From positions 1 through 13,624 of the forward strand of contig DASRQS010000106.1 of NCBI GenBank assembly GCA_035696365.1: DNA of 13,624 bases, given 5' to 3'. Each line of letters starts with the position of its first letter. Position 1 is the stretch's first letter. The notes beneath the pieces are model-generated. The model did no database searches, was not told the origin of the DNA, and worked only from the letters and a program-made list of their open reading frames with translations. This document shows, one piece after another, positions 6,941-13,607 of this stretch. Origin of the DNA: JALYLC01 sp035696365. Its GTDB lineage: Bacteria > Actinomycetota > Thermoleophilia > Gaiellales > JALYLC01. Made by a program: the position numbers and the translations under genes.

Positions 6941-8245
6941 ATGAGCGCACCACTCGCCGACGCGCTGCGCCGCCTTGGATTGCCGCTCGACGAGACCATC
7001 GACGACGGCGAGCTCGGCGACGCGTATCGCCGCGCCGCGCGGGAAAACCACCCCGACGGAGCACCCGACGCCGAGCGCGAGCAACGCGGCGAGACGATGC
7101 GAGCGATCAACGCGGCGCGCGATCTCGTGCGCAATTCGCTCGTGCTGCTCTCGGAGCGCGCCTACACCGAGCTCAGCGAGCGCGAGAACGGTAGCCCGGC
7201 GCCCGCCTGGTGGGAAGACGCGATCTTCGAGGATCCCTCCGGGCTGGGCGTCCGCTGGAACCCGGGCGCGGTGCGCATCCCCTGGCGGCAGCGCTTCGAG
7301 CAGGCCCGGCTGGCCCTCTGCATCGCCGTCGGCGACAGCGTCACCGTCGAGCACGAGGGGATGCTCACGCTCGGGCGCGTGGAGGCCTTCGACAGCTCGG
7401 TTCGGGTGAGCCGCCGCACGGCCTGGGGCGGGCTCCCGATCGAGCTGCGCCGCATCGGCGTCGAGGTCCGCTTCCCCGACGGCACCGTCTCGACGGTCGA
7501 CGCCGCCGACGTACGGGCCGCGGGCTGGCACTGCCCCGTGTGCGGCCGCACGAGCACGCTCGGCGAGCCGCGCGAGCGCCCCTGCCCGCGCTGTGTCCGC
7601 CGCTCCCGCATCGACTACGAGCGCTGGGACGACCTCGGCCGCCGCTGGCGCCGGCTGCGCCGCCGGCTGCGGGAGCTCGACCGCGTGGCCACGCCGTTCT
7701 CGCCGCGTCGCTCGCCGGCCTTCCGCGACCTGGACGATGGCCTGATCGACGCGCGGCGGCGCGTGGAGTCGCTCAACGCGACGGTCGCCGCGCTGGATGG
7801 CGCACTGGCGTCGGCCGAGGCCGGGGTCGCCGAATCCGAGGCGCGCGTTGCCCGCACCCGCACGCCCGGAGGCGCCGAGCGGCGGCGCCGCGAGCGCGCC
7901 CGGCACGCCGCCGAGGCCAAGCGCGTGCGCACCGCCCGCGACCGCACGGCGGCGCTGCTGGACGAGCAGCGGCTGCGCGTGGTCGAGCTCGATCGCGAGC
8001 GGACGCGGCTCGAGCGAGAGCTGCGGGCACGCCATGAGAGCAGCGAGCGGGCGCGGCGTCACGGCCAGGCCAAACGCGACACCGAGCGAGCCGCCGCTCT
8101 GCGCGAGCTGCGCAGTGTCGAGATCGAGCTGAACGCGATCGCGCCGGACGCGATCGCCCTGCTGGGTGGGTTCGAGAGCTGGCGGCAGGCGCCGGACAAG
8201 TGGCTGGTCGAGCCGCGGGCGGGCGAGCACGCCGCTGCTGCCTGA
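6941..8245 (+). CDS. J-domain / zinc-ribbon / coiled-coil protein of unknown function
   Basis: 434-aa soluble protein, no signal peptide or membrane segment. Residues about 1-75 look like a J domain: a helix with YRRAARENHPDG (29-40) carrying the HPD tripeptide (37-39), followed by AINAARDLVRNS. HPD is the motif J proteins use to stimulate Hsp70 (DnaK) ATPase. Residues 85-195 are a mixed, probably beta-rich region I do not recognise. C198-x2-C201 and C215-x2-C218 form a four-cysteine zinc ribbon. Residues about 225-400 are Arg/Glu/Ala-rich heptad-like sequence, a long predicted coiled coil broken near TRTPGG (306-311). The classic DnaJ Gly/Phe region, CxxCxGxG repeats and C-terminal domains are absent. 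ATG start without a Shine-Dalgarno; I see no upstream in-frame start. It stands alone, divergent from the LCP gene and convergent with the cupin gene. Confidence 0.8.
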   Translation: MSAPLADALRRLGLPLDETIDDGELGDAYRRAARENHPDGAPDAEREQRGETMRAINAARDLVRNSLVLLSERAYTELSERENGSPAPAWWEDAIFEDPSGLGVRWNPGAVRIPWRQRFEQARLALCIAVGDSVTVEHEGMLTLGRVEAFDSSVRVSRRTAWGGLPIELRRIGVEVRFPDGTVSTVDAADVRAAGWHCPVCGRTSTLGEPRERPCPRCVRRSRIDYERWDDLGRRWRRLRRRLRELDRVATPFSPRRSPAFRDLDDGLIDARRRVESLNATVAALDGALASAEAGVAESEARVARTRTPGGAERRRRERARHAAEAKRVRTARDRTAALLDEQRLRVVELDRERTRLERELRARHESSERARRHGQAKRDTERAAALRELRSVEIELNAIAPDAIALLGGFESWRQAPDKWLVEPRAGEHAAAA

Positions 8246-8251
8246 CGCGGG

Positions 8252-8584
8252 TCAGCCGCGCTCGGGTAGGGCGTCGATCAGGAACAGGCTCGCCGGGACG
8301 CTCCCGTCGTTGCGCCCGCGGTGGCCCGGCGCCGGCGGCAGTACGAAGGCATCGCCGGCCTCGACGACCAGTGGCTCGCGACCGTCCTCGAACTCGTAGC
8401 GCAGCGCGCCGCCGACGACGTAGCCGCAATGGGGAACGTGGCACCAGTCCGCGCGGCCCTGTCCGGCGCCGTACTCGACCAGCGCCCAGCGCACGCCGTC
8501 GACGACGAGCTCGCGATCCTCGATCCCGGCGTCGTGGAACGCGGGCGATTCCCCGGAGAGCCGCACGGAACGGGGTTCGCTCAT
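8252..8584 (-). CDS. Small single-domain cupin protein
   Basis: 110-aa cytosolic beta-barrel (cupin 2-like). After an N-terminal strand region comes HVPHCGYVVGGAL (49-61), where H49, H52 and perhaps C53 stand in for the first metal-binding cupin motif, although its usual glutamate is missing. The second motif is AGDAFVLPPAPGHRGRN (76-92) with H88 and N92. The ligand set suggests a metal-binding or sugar/small-molecule-binding cupin, but the substrate cannot be read from sequence. ATG at 8582-8584, no strong Shine-Dalgarno. It lies 26 nt after atpC on the same strand and is probably a read-through gene of the atpDC transcript. Its stop is 6 bp from the stop of the convergent J-domain gene. Confidence 0.82.
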   Translation of the reverse strand: MSEPRSVRLSGESPAFHDAGIEDRELVVDGVRWALVEYGAGQGRADWCHVPHCGYVVGGALRYEFEDGREPLVVEAGDAFVLPPAPGHRGRNDGSVPASLFLIDALPERG

Positions 8585-8610
8585 GCAACCACTGCTCGAG
8601 TGCCGCGCCG

Positions 8611-9045
8611 CTACGCGCGACCGGCGACTTTCAGGCGGTTCTCGGCATCCGCGATATCGCGCTCGGCCCGCGCGCGATCCGGCCCCTCGTCACCGTCGGC
8701 CTGCGCCTCGGAGAGGCGTCGCTGCGCATCCTCGAGGTCGTTGCGGGCCTGCTCGGCATTGATGGACGAGACCGCGATCGCGCTCTGGACGAGCACGGAG
8801 GCGCGGTCGTGCTGGATCTTGAAGTAGCCCGCGCCGGTTGCGAACGACAGCCATTCGTCGTCGAGCGTGTGCACGCGCGTCTCGCCGGGCTTCAGCTGGG
8901 CGACCAGGGAGATGTGCCGCGGCAGGACGCCGAGCTCGCCCGCCTTGCCGGGCACGACGACCATGCGCGCGTCCTCGACGTACACCGGGCCCTCGGGCGT
9001 GACGAGCTCCACGCGGAGCCGCTTCGGTCCTTCGGTCGCGCTCAT
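8611..9045 (-). CDS. atpC: F1Fo ATP synthase epsilon subunit
   Basis: 144-aa subunit of the F1 central stalk; with gamma it couples rotation to catalysis and can inhibit ATP hydrolysis. The N-terminal beta-sandwich shows the family core PGKAGELGVLPRHISLVAQ (32-50) and the LKPGETRVHTLDDEW strand pair. The C-terminal helical part (about 92-140) is Ala/Glu/Arg-rich, as expected for the regulatory hairpin, with a polar ADGDEGPD loop. Length is normal for bacterial epsilon. The ATG overlaps the atpD stop (ATGA), so the two are translationally coupled, as in other bacteria. Confidence 0.95.
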   Translation of the reverse strand: MSATEGPKRLRVELVTPEGPVYVEDARMVVVPGKAGELGVLPRHISLVAQLKPGETRVHTLDDEWLSFATGAGYFKIQHDRASVLVQSAIAVSSINAEQARNDLEDAQRRLSEAQADGDEGPDRARAERDIADAENRLKVAGRA

Positions 9046-10481
9046 GCGCGCGCGCCGGCCTGGAGCTCCTCGGCAGCGGCGAGCACGTCCGAGATGTCGC
9101 CCTGCAGGTAGAACGCCTGCTCGGGCAGGTCGTCGTGCTTGCCCTCGAGCACCTCCCGGAAGGAGCGGATCGTGTCCTCGAGCTTGACGTACTTGCCGGG
9201 CCGGCCCGTGAAGACCTCTGCGACGTGGAAGGGCTGCGAGAGGAACCGTTCGACCTTGCGGGCCCGCGTGACCACGACCTTGTCCTCGTCCGACAGCTCG
9301 TCCATGCCCAGGATCGCGATGATGTCCTGCAGGTCCTTGTAGCGCTGCAGCAGCTGCTGCACGCGCGTGGCGACGTCGTAGTGCTCGTCGGACACGACGC
9401 CCGGCTGCAGGATGCGCGAGGTCGAGTCGAGCGGGTCGACGGCCGGGTAGATGCCGCGCTCCGAGATCGCGCGCGACAACGTGGTGGTCGCGTCGAGGTG
9501 CGCGAACGTGTTGGCGGGCGCAGGGTCGGTGAGGTCGTCGGCGGGCACGTAGATGGCCTGCACCGACGTGATGGAGCCCTTGGTCGTCGAGGTGATGCGC
9601 TCTTGCAGCTCGCCCATCTCGGTCGCGAGCGTCGGCTGGTAGCCGACGGCGCTGGGCATGCGGCCGAGCAGCGCCGAGACCTCGGAGCCCGCCTGCACGA
9701 AGCGGAAGATGTTGTCGATGAAGAGCAGGACGTCCTGACCGCCCTCGTCGCGAAAGTACTCCGCCATCGTCAGGCCGCTCAGGCCGACGCGCAGGCGGGC
9801 GCCGGGCGGCTCGTTCATCTGGCCGTAGACGAGCGCCGTCTTCTCGATCACGCCCGACTCGGTCATCTCGCGCCAGAGGTCGTTGCCCTCGCGCGTGCGC
9901 TCGCCCACGCCGGCGAAGACCGACACGCCGCCGTGCTGCGTCGCGATGTTGTTGATCAGCTCCTGGATGAGCACCGTCTTGCCCACGCCGGCGCCGCCGA
10001 AGAGCCCGACCTTGCCGCCTCGCACGTACGGGGCGAGCAGATCGATGACCTTGATGCCCGTCTCGAACAGCTCCGCTGTCGGCGAGAGCGTGTCGAAGGC
10101 CGGCGGGTCGCGATGGATCTCCCAGCGCGGCGAGGCCTCGATCGGGGCGTCGTCGCCCTTGTCGATCGTCTGGCCGAGCACGTTGAAGATGCGGCCGAGC
10201 GTGGCCTCGCCGACCGGGACGCTGATCGACGCCCCCGTGTCGTACACGACGGTGCCGCGTGCGAGGCCGTCGGTGGCATCCATGGCGACGGCGCGGACGC
10301 GGTCGTCGCCGAGATGCTGCTGCACCTCGGCCACGAGCGTGCGGCCGTCGGGCATCGTGATCTCGAGCGCGTTGTAGATCGCCGGCAGGTGGCCGTCGAA
10401 CACGGCGTCGAGCACGACACCCTTGATCTCGATGATCCTCCCGGCGGGACGGTCCTCAGCGGGCAACACGCGCTCCTTCAT
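9042..10481 (-). CDS. atpD: F1Fo ATP synthase beta subunit
   Basis: 479-aa catalytic subunit of F1 ATPase on the cytoplasmic face of the membrane. Beta-barrel RIIEIKGVVLDAVF (15-28); Walker A GGAGVGKT (162-169); catalytic glutamate and arginine in GVGERTREGND (191-201, E194/R195); Walker B VLLFIDN (251-257); signature PSAVGYQPTLATEMGELQER (276-295); C-terminal DELSDED (394-400), a variant of the usual DELSEED with Asp in the first Glu position. The ATG at 10479-10481 (MKERV) is chosen because it gives a normal N-terminus; an in-frame ATG at 10538 would add 19 unlikely residues and lies upstream of the proposed promoter. atpA and atpG, normally upstream, are absent; the preceding gene is a zf-HC2 protein 114 nt away, and a likely dedicated promoter lies in that gap. 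Confidence 0.97.
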   Translation of the reverse strand: MKERVLPAEDRPAGRIIEIKGVVLDAVFDGHLPAIYNALEITMPDGRTLVAEVQQHLGDDRVRAVAMDATDGLARGTVVYDTGASISVPVGEATLGRIFNVLGQTIDKGDDAPIEASPRWEIHRDPPAFDTLSPTAELFETGIKVIDLLAPYVRGGKVGLFGGAGVGKTVLIQELINNIATQHGGVSVFAGVGERTREGNDLWREMTESGVIEKTALVYGQMNEPPGARLRVGLSGLTMAEYFRDEGGQDVLLFIDNIFRFVQAGSEVSALLGRMPSAVGYQPTLATEMGELQERITSTTKGSITSVQAIYVPADDLTDPAPANTFAHLDATTTLSRAISERGIYPAVDPLDSTSRILQPGVVSDEHYDVATRVQQLLQRYKDLQDIIAILGMDELSDEDKVVVTRARKVERFLSQPFHVAEVFTGRPGKYVKLEDTIRSFREVLEGKHDDLPEQAFYLQGDISDVLAAAEELQAGARA

Positions 10482-10502
10482 CAGCTCTCGCGGGGCGCAC
10501 GA

Positions 10503-10526
10503 ACTGTACCGGAGGTGTCCACCTCC
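10503..10526 (-). promoter_or_regulatory. Candidate atpD promoter with adjoining palindrome
   Basis: Minus-strand TACAGT (10503-10508) fits a TANNNT -10 and would give a leader of about 15 nt before the atpD ATG. Immediately upstream is GGAGGTG-N2-CACCTCC (10511-10526), a perfect 7-bp inverted repeat in the spacer between -10 and -35, where a bound regulator could block or twist the promoter. No good -35 is visible. Further upstream, TGCCG-N4-CGGCA (10551-10564) can form a short hairpin after the zf-HC2 gene, without a T-tract. Confidence 0.45.
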
Positions 10527-10595
10527 CGCGCCGAACATGCCCCGCAGCCATGCCGATCCCGGCAGGAGTCCCTTCGCACGGGCGGCGTTACAAAG

Positions 10596-11057
10596 TCAGG
10601 GCGCCGGGCGGGCCGGGCTGAGAATCGGGCGACCGTCCACCGAGTCGTTCGTATTCCACCCGACGACGATCTCCGAGGGCCTGACGACGCCCGACTGCGC
10701 GGCGGGCGCAGACGGCGACGAGTGCCAGCCGGCCGCGGCGACGCCGAGCACGGCGGCAGCGGCGGCAGCGGCCACCAGGCCTCCGGCGCGCACCGCGAAG
10801 CCGCGGTTGCGCGACCGCTTGCGCGGCAACTCGGGCAGCAGCCCCGCCGGCACGGGGCTCGGCGGAGTCGTGCGCACGTGCAGGACGACGGCCTCTGCCA
10901 GCGCGCGCCACTCGACGCACTCCTCGCAGACCTCGAGATGCTCGTCCAGCGCTGCGCGCTCGATATCGCCGGCCTCGCCGTCTGCGGCCATGGAGATCCA
11001 CAGCCGTGCCATCTCACACAGCGGCGGGAGCGGATTCTGAGGTCGGGGTGCAGTCAT
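10596..11057 (-). CDS. zf-HC2 anti-sigma-factor-like single-pass membrane protein
   Basis: 153 aa. N-terminal cytoplasmic zinc-binding anti-sigma type domain: C14, then H40-x3-C44-x2-C47 in LDEHLEVCEECVEW (37-50), the spacing of ZAS/zf-HC2 proteins that grip ECF sigma factors. A basic stretch RKRSRNR (79-85) precedes one Ala/Val-rich transmembrane helix (about 90-110), giving N-in/C-out topology, with a short outer tail of about 42 residues. No sigma factor gene is adjacent, so its partner is unknown; it could also be a zf-HC2 protein with another role. The ATG overlaps the stop of the upstream solute-binding protein by one base (TGATG) and has no Shine-Dalgarno, so translation is probably coupled. 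Longer in-frame upstream starts lie inside the upstream gene and are rejected. Confidence 0.82.
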   Translation of the reverse strand: MTAPRPQNPLPPLCEMARLWISMAADGEAGDIERAALDEHLEVCEECVEWRALAEAVVLHVRTTPPSPVPAGLLPELPRKRSRNRGFAVRAGGLVAAAAAAAVLGVAAAGWHSSPSAPAAQSGVVRPSEIVVGWNTNDSVDGRPILSPARPAP

Positions 11058-12655
11058 CAGCGAGTGAAGAGCAGGGAGAGGTCGACATCGAACACGGGAT
11101 GGGTGCCTCTTCCAACCAGCATGGACGAGATCGGCGTGGAAAAGTTTGCACGCAGCAGCGGAATTGCACCGAGGCCGCCTGCGCCGAGGCGCTCGTCGAG
11201 CCGACGGAACGCCGCCCGGCGCGCATCCCCGGCCAGCAGGGCGGCGCCGCGGACGCGCTTTGCGAGCGCCGCCTGCGGCCCATCGGCGAGCGAATCCGCC
11301 AGCGGCATGAAGACGGCGGCGGGATCGCCGTAGGCGGGATCCAGCCACTCGATCCAGGCCCGGGCACCGGGGGGCCGATCGGCTGCGCTGGCAACGTGCA
11401 CGGCCACCTGTACCCCGATCGGCGCGAGTTCATAACCGATCTCCCGCGCGACGCGTGCCTGGGCTCCGGGCTCCGCCCAGAGCGCCAGTCGCAGCGTCCC
11501 CTCCGCGCCGGCCCGGCGGAGCAGCGCGCGGGCCGTGGCGGGGTCGGCCGGCAGCGAGCCGGGCGCCTGCGGATCGAGCAGGAGCGAGCGCGCGGCCAGC
11601 ACGTCGCCGCCATCGGCTTGCGCGAGCGCCTGGCGGTCGAGCGCGAGCGACATGGCCCTGCGGACGCTCTCGTCCGAGAGCGGCCACTTGGTCGGATCGA
11701 CCCGCATGACCGCGAGCGCCGACGACGGGGTCGCGAGCGACGGAGAGGAGGCGCCAGGCAGGTCGTCAAGCGAGAGGTCGGCAGCGCCCGACCTGATCGC
11801 GGCGTCGAGGGCGCCCGCCCCGTCGAGCCGCTCGACCGAGATGCGCGCGGCGGCGCCCGCAGTGCCGCCGTCGTTCATGCCGGCCCTCCCCGGGGCGCGC
11901 CTGAGGTCGATCAGCGACGACGAGCTCTCGACCACTCGGTAGTGGCCTGTCGACTCGCGCGCCAGCAGATCGGGAACCTCACGATGCGGCGTCGTGCTCT
12001 CCACCGGGCACGCGATCGGCATCGCGAGCCGCGCGAGGAAGGCGGGATCGGAGCGTTTCAGCGTGAACGTGATCTGCCCGCCGTTGGCACGCACGCCGCG
12101 CAGGTGCGGCGTCACGCCGGCCACGAACGCCTTGGTGCCGTCGATGTCGTGGAAGAGCGCGGCCCCCGGCGAGCGTGTCGCGGGATCCAGCAGGCGCTCG
12201 AAGGTCGCACGCACGTCTTCGGTGGTGAGGCTCGCGCCGTCCGAGAAGTGCAGGCCCGCCAGCAACTGGAGGCGGAACGTGCGGCTCCCGCGCGACACGA
12301 TCGGGAGGTCGCGCGCGAGCCCCGGGATGATCACGGTGCCCGGCAGGCCCTGCGCATCCGCGTATCGCACGAGCGGGGTGCAGAGGGCGTTGGCCACGGC
12401 ACGCGACTGGCGCGTGTTCGCGAAGGCCGGGTCGAGCGAGGGCAGCGGTTGCGCCGTCACCACGCGCAGGCTGCTGGTGGTCGCGCCGGGGGGCCGCACG
12501 GGCGCAGGAGCGGTCGTCGCACTGTCGTAGCGCCCGCCCAGACTCGCGCCACAGCCTCCCGCCACGACCCCCAGGGCCAGGAGCGGCAGTGCGAGGCGCA
12601 GCACCCGTCCGGCACGGCGACGGCCCTGCGGCAAGTTGCGCATCGGCACTGGCAC
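11057..12655 (-). CDS. ABC transporter family-5 substrate-binding lipoprotein (orphan)
   Basis: 532-aa extracytoplasmic solute-binding protein of the SBP_bac_5 family (peptide, nickel, opine and similar ligands). Signal peptide: basic GRRRAGRVLR (11-20), hydrophobic core, lipobox-like AGGC with lipidated C35 (Ala at -3 is a less common choice). Family signatures: SLDPAFANTRQSRAVANAL (73-91, the usual LDP...V..Y/L opening), FRLQLLAGLHFSDGASLTTE (127-146, matching the family's 'R..v.FhdG.pltA.DV' region) and the following DVRATFERLLDP (147-158); near 315-325 come RVDPTKWPLSDESVRRAMS-type ligand-lobe residues. No permease or ATPase genes are nearby, so it may serve a transporter encoded elsewhere or act as a sensor. 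GTG start without a Shine-Dalgarno but with TAGGCT 6 nt upstream (leaderless candidate); an ATG four codons later is possible. Ends overlapping the zf-HC2 gene. Confidence 0.88.
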   Translation of the reverse strand: MPVPMRNLPQGRRRAGRVLRLALPLLALGVVAGGCGASLGGRYDSATTAPAPVRPPGATTSSLRVVTAQPLPSLDPAFANTRQSRAVANALCTPLVRYADAQGLPGTVIIPGLARDLPIVSRGSRTFRLQLLAGLHFSDGASLTTEDVRATFERLLDPATRSPGAALFHDIDGTKAFVAGVTPHLRGVRANGGQITFTLKRSDPAFLARLAMPIACPVESTTPHREVPDLLARESTGHYRVVESSSSLIDLRRAPGRAGMNDGGTAGAAARISVERLDGAGALDAAIRSGAADLSLDDLPGASSPSLATPSSALAVMRVDPTKWPLSDESVRRAMSLALDRQALAQADGGDVLAARSLLLDPQAPGSLPADPATARALLRRAGAEGTLRLALWAEPGAQARVAREIGYELAPIGVQVAVHVASAADRPPGARAWIEWLDPAYGDPAAVFMPLADSLADGPQAALAKRVRGAALLAGDARRAAFRRLDERLGAGGLGAIPLLRANFSTPISSMLVGRGTHPVFDVDLSLLFTR

Positions 12656-12667
12656 GGCCGCAGCCTA
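12653..12667 (-). promoter_or_regulatory. Candidate leaderless promoter of the solute-binding protein gene
   Basis: Minus-strand TAGGCT (12662-12667), 6-nt spacer GCGGCC, then GTG (12653-12655). The spacing puts the transcription start on the G of the start codon. There is no Shine-Dalgarno and no clear -35. Confidence 0.55.
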
Positions 12668-13022
12668 GATGACGCCTCGTGAAATTCCGGAGAAAGGTGG
12701 CGCCCCGGAATGCGACCACGCGAATGGGCGCGCCACCCCGAACCTGGCGTCCTGGGGTCTGACCCGTTGCAAGCCGAGTGACCCGCCACTGCGACCTACA
12801 GAGGGTCTGACGCCGCGTATGAATGTACGCACCTGCGCCCACTGGCGGTAACCCGTCGCCGAAGCACCCGCCCGCACCGCGCAATGTCAAGGGCCTGACA
12901 CCGAGTGGTGCGCCGGCCGAAGAGGTCTCCGCAGCACCGAAGTGCGATGGCGGGTCGAGTCCTGGGTCCAGGTGCGCGTCCGAGGGCTTCCCACATCGCC
13001 CGAGTGCGCGTACCCTCGTGAC
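12656..13022. other. 367-bp divergent non-coding region
   Basis: Lies between the leftward solute-binding protein gene and the rightward anchored-protein gene. It holds the two facing leaderless-type promoters at its ends, a stem-loop ATTCCGG / CCGGAAT (12684-12690 and 12705-12711, 14-nt loop), a second possible pairing GGTGGCGC / GCGCCACC (12696-12703 and 12730-12737) and three REP-like GGGTCTGAC units. I see no tRNA, riboswitch or convincing ORF in it. Confidence 0.7.
12754..12903. repeat. Three imperfect REP-like GGGTCTGAC repeats
   Basis: Copies start at 12755 (GGGTCTGACCCG, containing the palindrome GGGTC-T-GACCC), 12803 (GGGTCTGACGCCG) and 12891 (GGGCCTGACACCG), spaced 48 and 88 bp and in the same orientation. 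The core resembles short extragenic palindromes seen scattered in many GC-rich genomes, some mobilised by Y1 (RAYT-type) transposases. No transposase gene is present here. Confidence 0.5.
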
Positions 13023-13025
13023 GTG
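13011..13025 (+). promoter_or_regulatory. Candidate leaderless promoter of the small anchored-protein gene
   Basis: TACCCT (13011-13016), 6-nt spacer CGTGAC, then the GTG start (13023-13025), the same geometry as the promoters ending at 3427 and 12667. No Shine-Dalgarno precedes this GTG. This decides against the upstream in-frame ATG at 12942. Confidence 0.5.
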
Positions 13026-13607
13026 AGCGCCGAGCATCTCTCCGCCGCAGCGGATGTTCCACGCGTGCGCGTCGCCGGGAGGCGCATGCGACTCGCCATG
13101 ATCGGCGCTGCCTTCGTCGTCCCGGTCGCGGCGATCGTGCTTGCGGTCACACTGCGCGGTCCGAGCAACACCCCGCCGATCCAGGTGCATGCCCAGGGCG
13201 GATCGTATGCGCCCACCGTCGGCGTGCCGCTGACCGTCACGGCCTTCCGCATCTCCAACTCGAGCCGCTCGACCGTCACGATCAAGCAGGTGCGGGTCGC
13301 CCACGCCGTGCCCGGGCTGACCGTGATCGGCGCGCTCGCCTACCGCGGCTGCGTGGCCTGCGTGGCCGACAGCGCCGTGCCGCCGCACGTGACGCCGCCC
13401 ACCGACGTGCGGGCTCCCCCGCTCCTCGGCATGACCAGCTTCGAGCTCAAGCCCGGGGCCACGCTCACGCTGCTGCTGTCGGTCAAGCTCGCAAGCAACG
13501 GGCGCGTACGCGTGCCACCGCTCAGGATCGACCTTGCCGGCAACTCGCGGGTCCGCACGATCCAGACGGTGCCGGGCCCCGAGCTCTGCGCCGGCAAGGG
13601 CTGCTGA
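13023..13607 (+). CDS. Small membrane-anchored extracytoplasmic protein with four cysteines, function unknown
   Basis: 194 aa from the GTG start. A basic N-terminus (RVRVAGRRMR, 14-23) precedes one hydrophobic helix (about 24-44), so it is a signal anchor or uncleaved signal peptide and the rest is outside the membrane. The outer part is rich in Val, Thr and Pro with alternating strands such as VPLTVTAFRI (68-77) and STVTIKQVRV (82-91), suggesting an immunoglobulin-like or beta-sandwich fold. C110-x2-C113 (GCVAC) and a terminal C189-x4-C194 (CAGKGC ending the protein) could form two disulfides or bind metal. I do not recognise the family. An ATG at codon 22 is a possible later start; the longer reading frame from 12942 starts upstream of the proposed promoter and is not preferred. 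It is divergent from the solute-binding protein gene. Confidence 0.72.
   Translation: MSAEHLSAAADVPRVRVAGRRMRLAMIGAAFVVPVAAIVLAVTLRGPSNTPPIQVHAQGGSYAPTVGVPLTVTAFRISNSSRSTVTIKQVRVAHAVPGLTVIGALAYRGCVACVADSAVPPHVTPPTDVRAPPLLGMTSFELKPGATLTLLLSVKLASNGRVRVPPLRIDLAGNSRVRTIQTVPGPELCAGKGC

Noticed and set aside
10482..10538. 19-residue N-terminal extension of AtpD from the ATG at 10538
   Set aside because: The extension does not resemble AtpD, covers the promoter-like TACAGT and palindrome, and the ATG at 10481 gives a normal protein.
12780..12815. Cobalamin riboswitch suggested by CCGCCACTGCG
   Set aside because: The GGGAAGG segment and the AGYCAGRAxAC B12 box are absent. The GGGTCTGAC nearby belongs to the REP-like repeats.
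12942..13022. 27-residue N-terminal extension of the right-hand anchored protein
   Set aside because: It would put a promoter-like TACCCT inside the gene and move the signal anchor far from the N-terminus; GTG at 13023 fits better.
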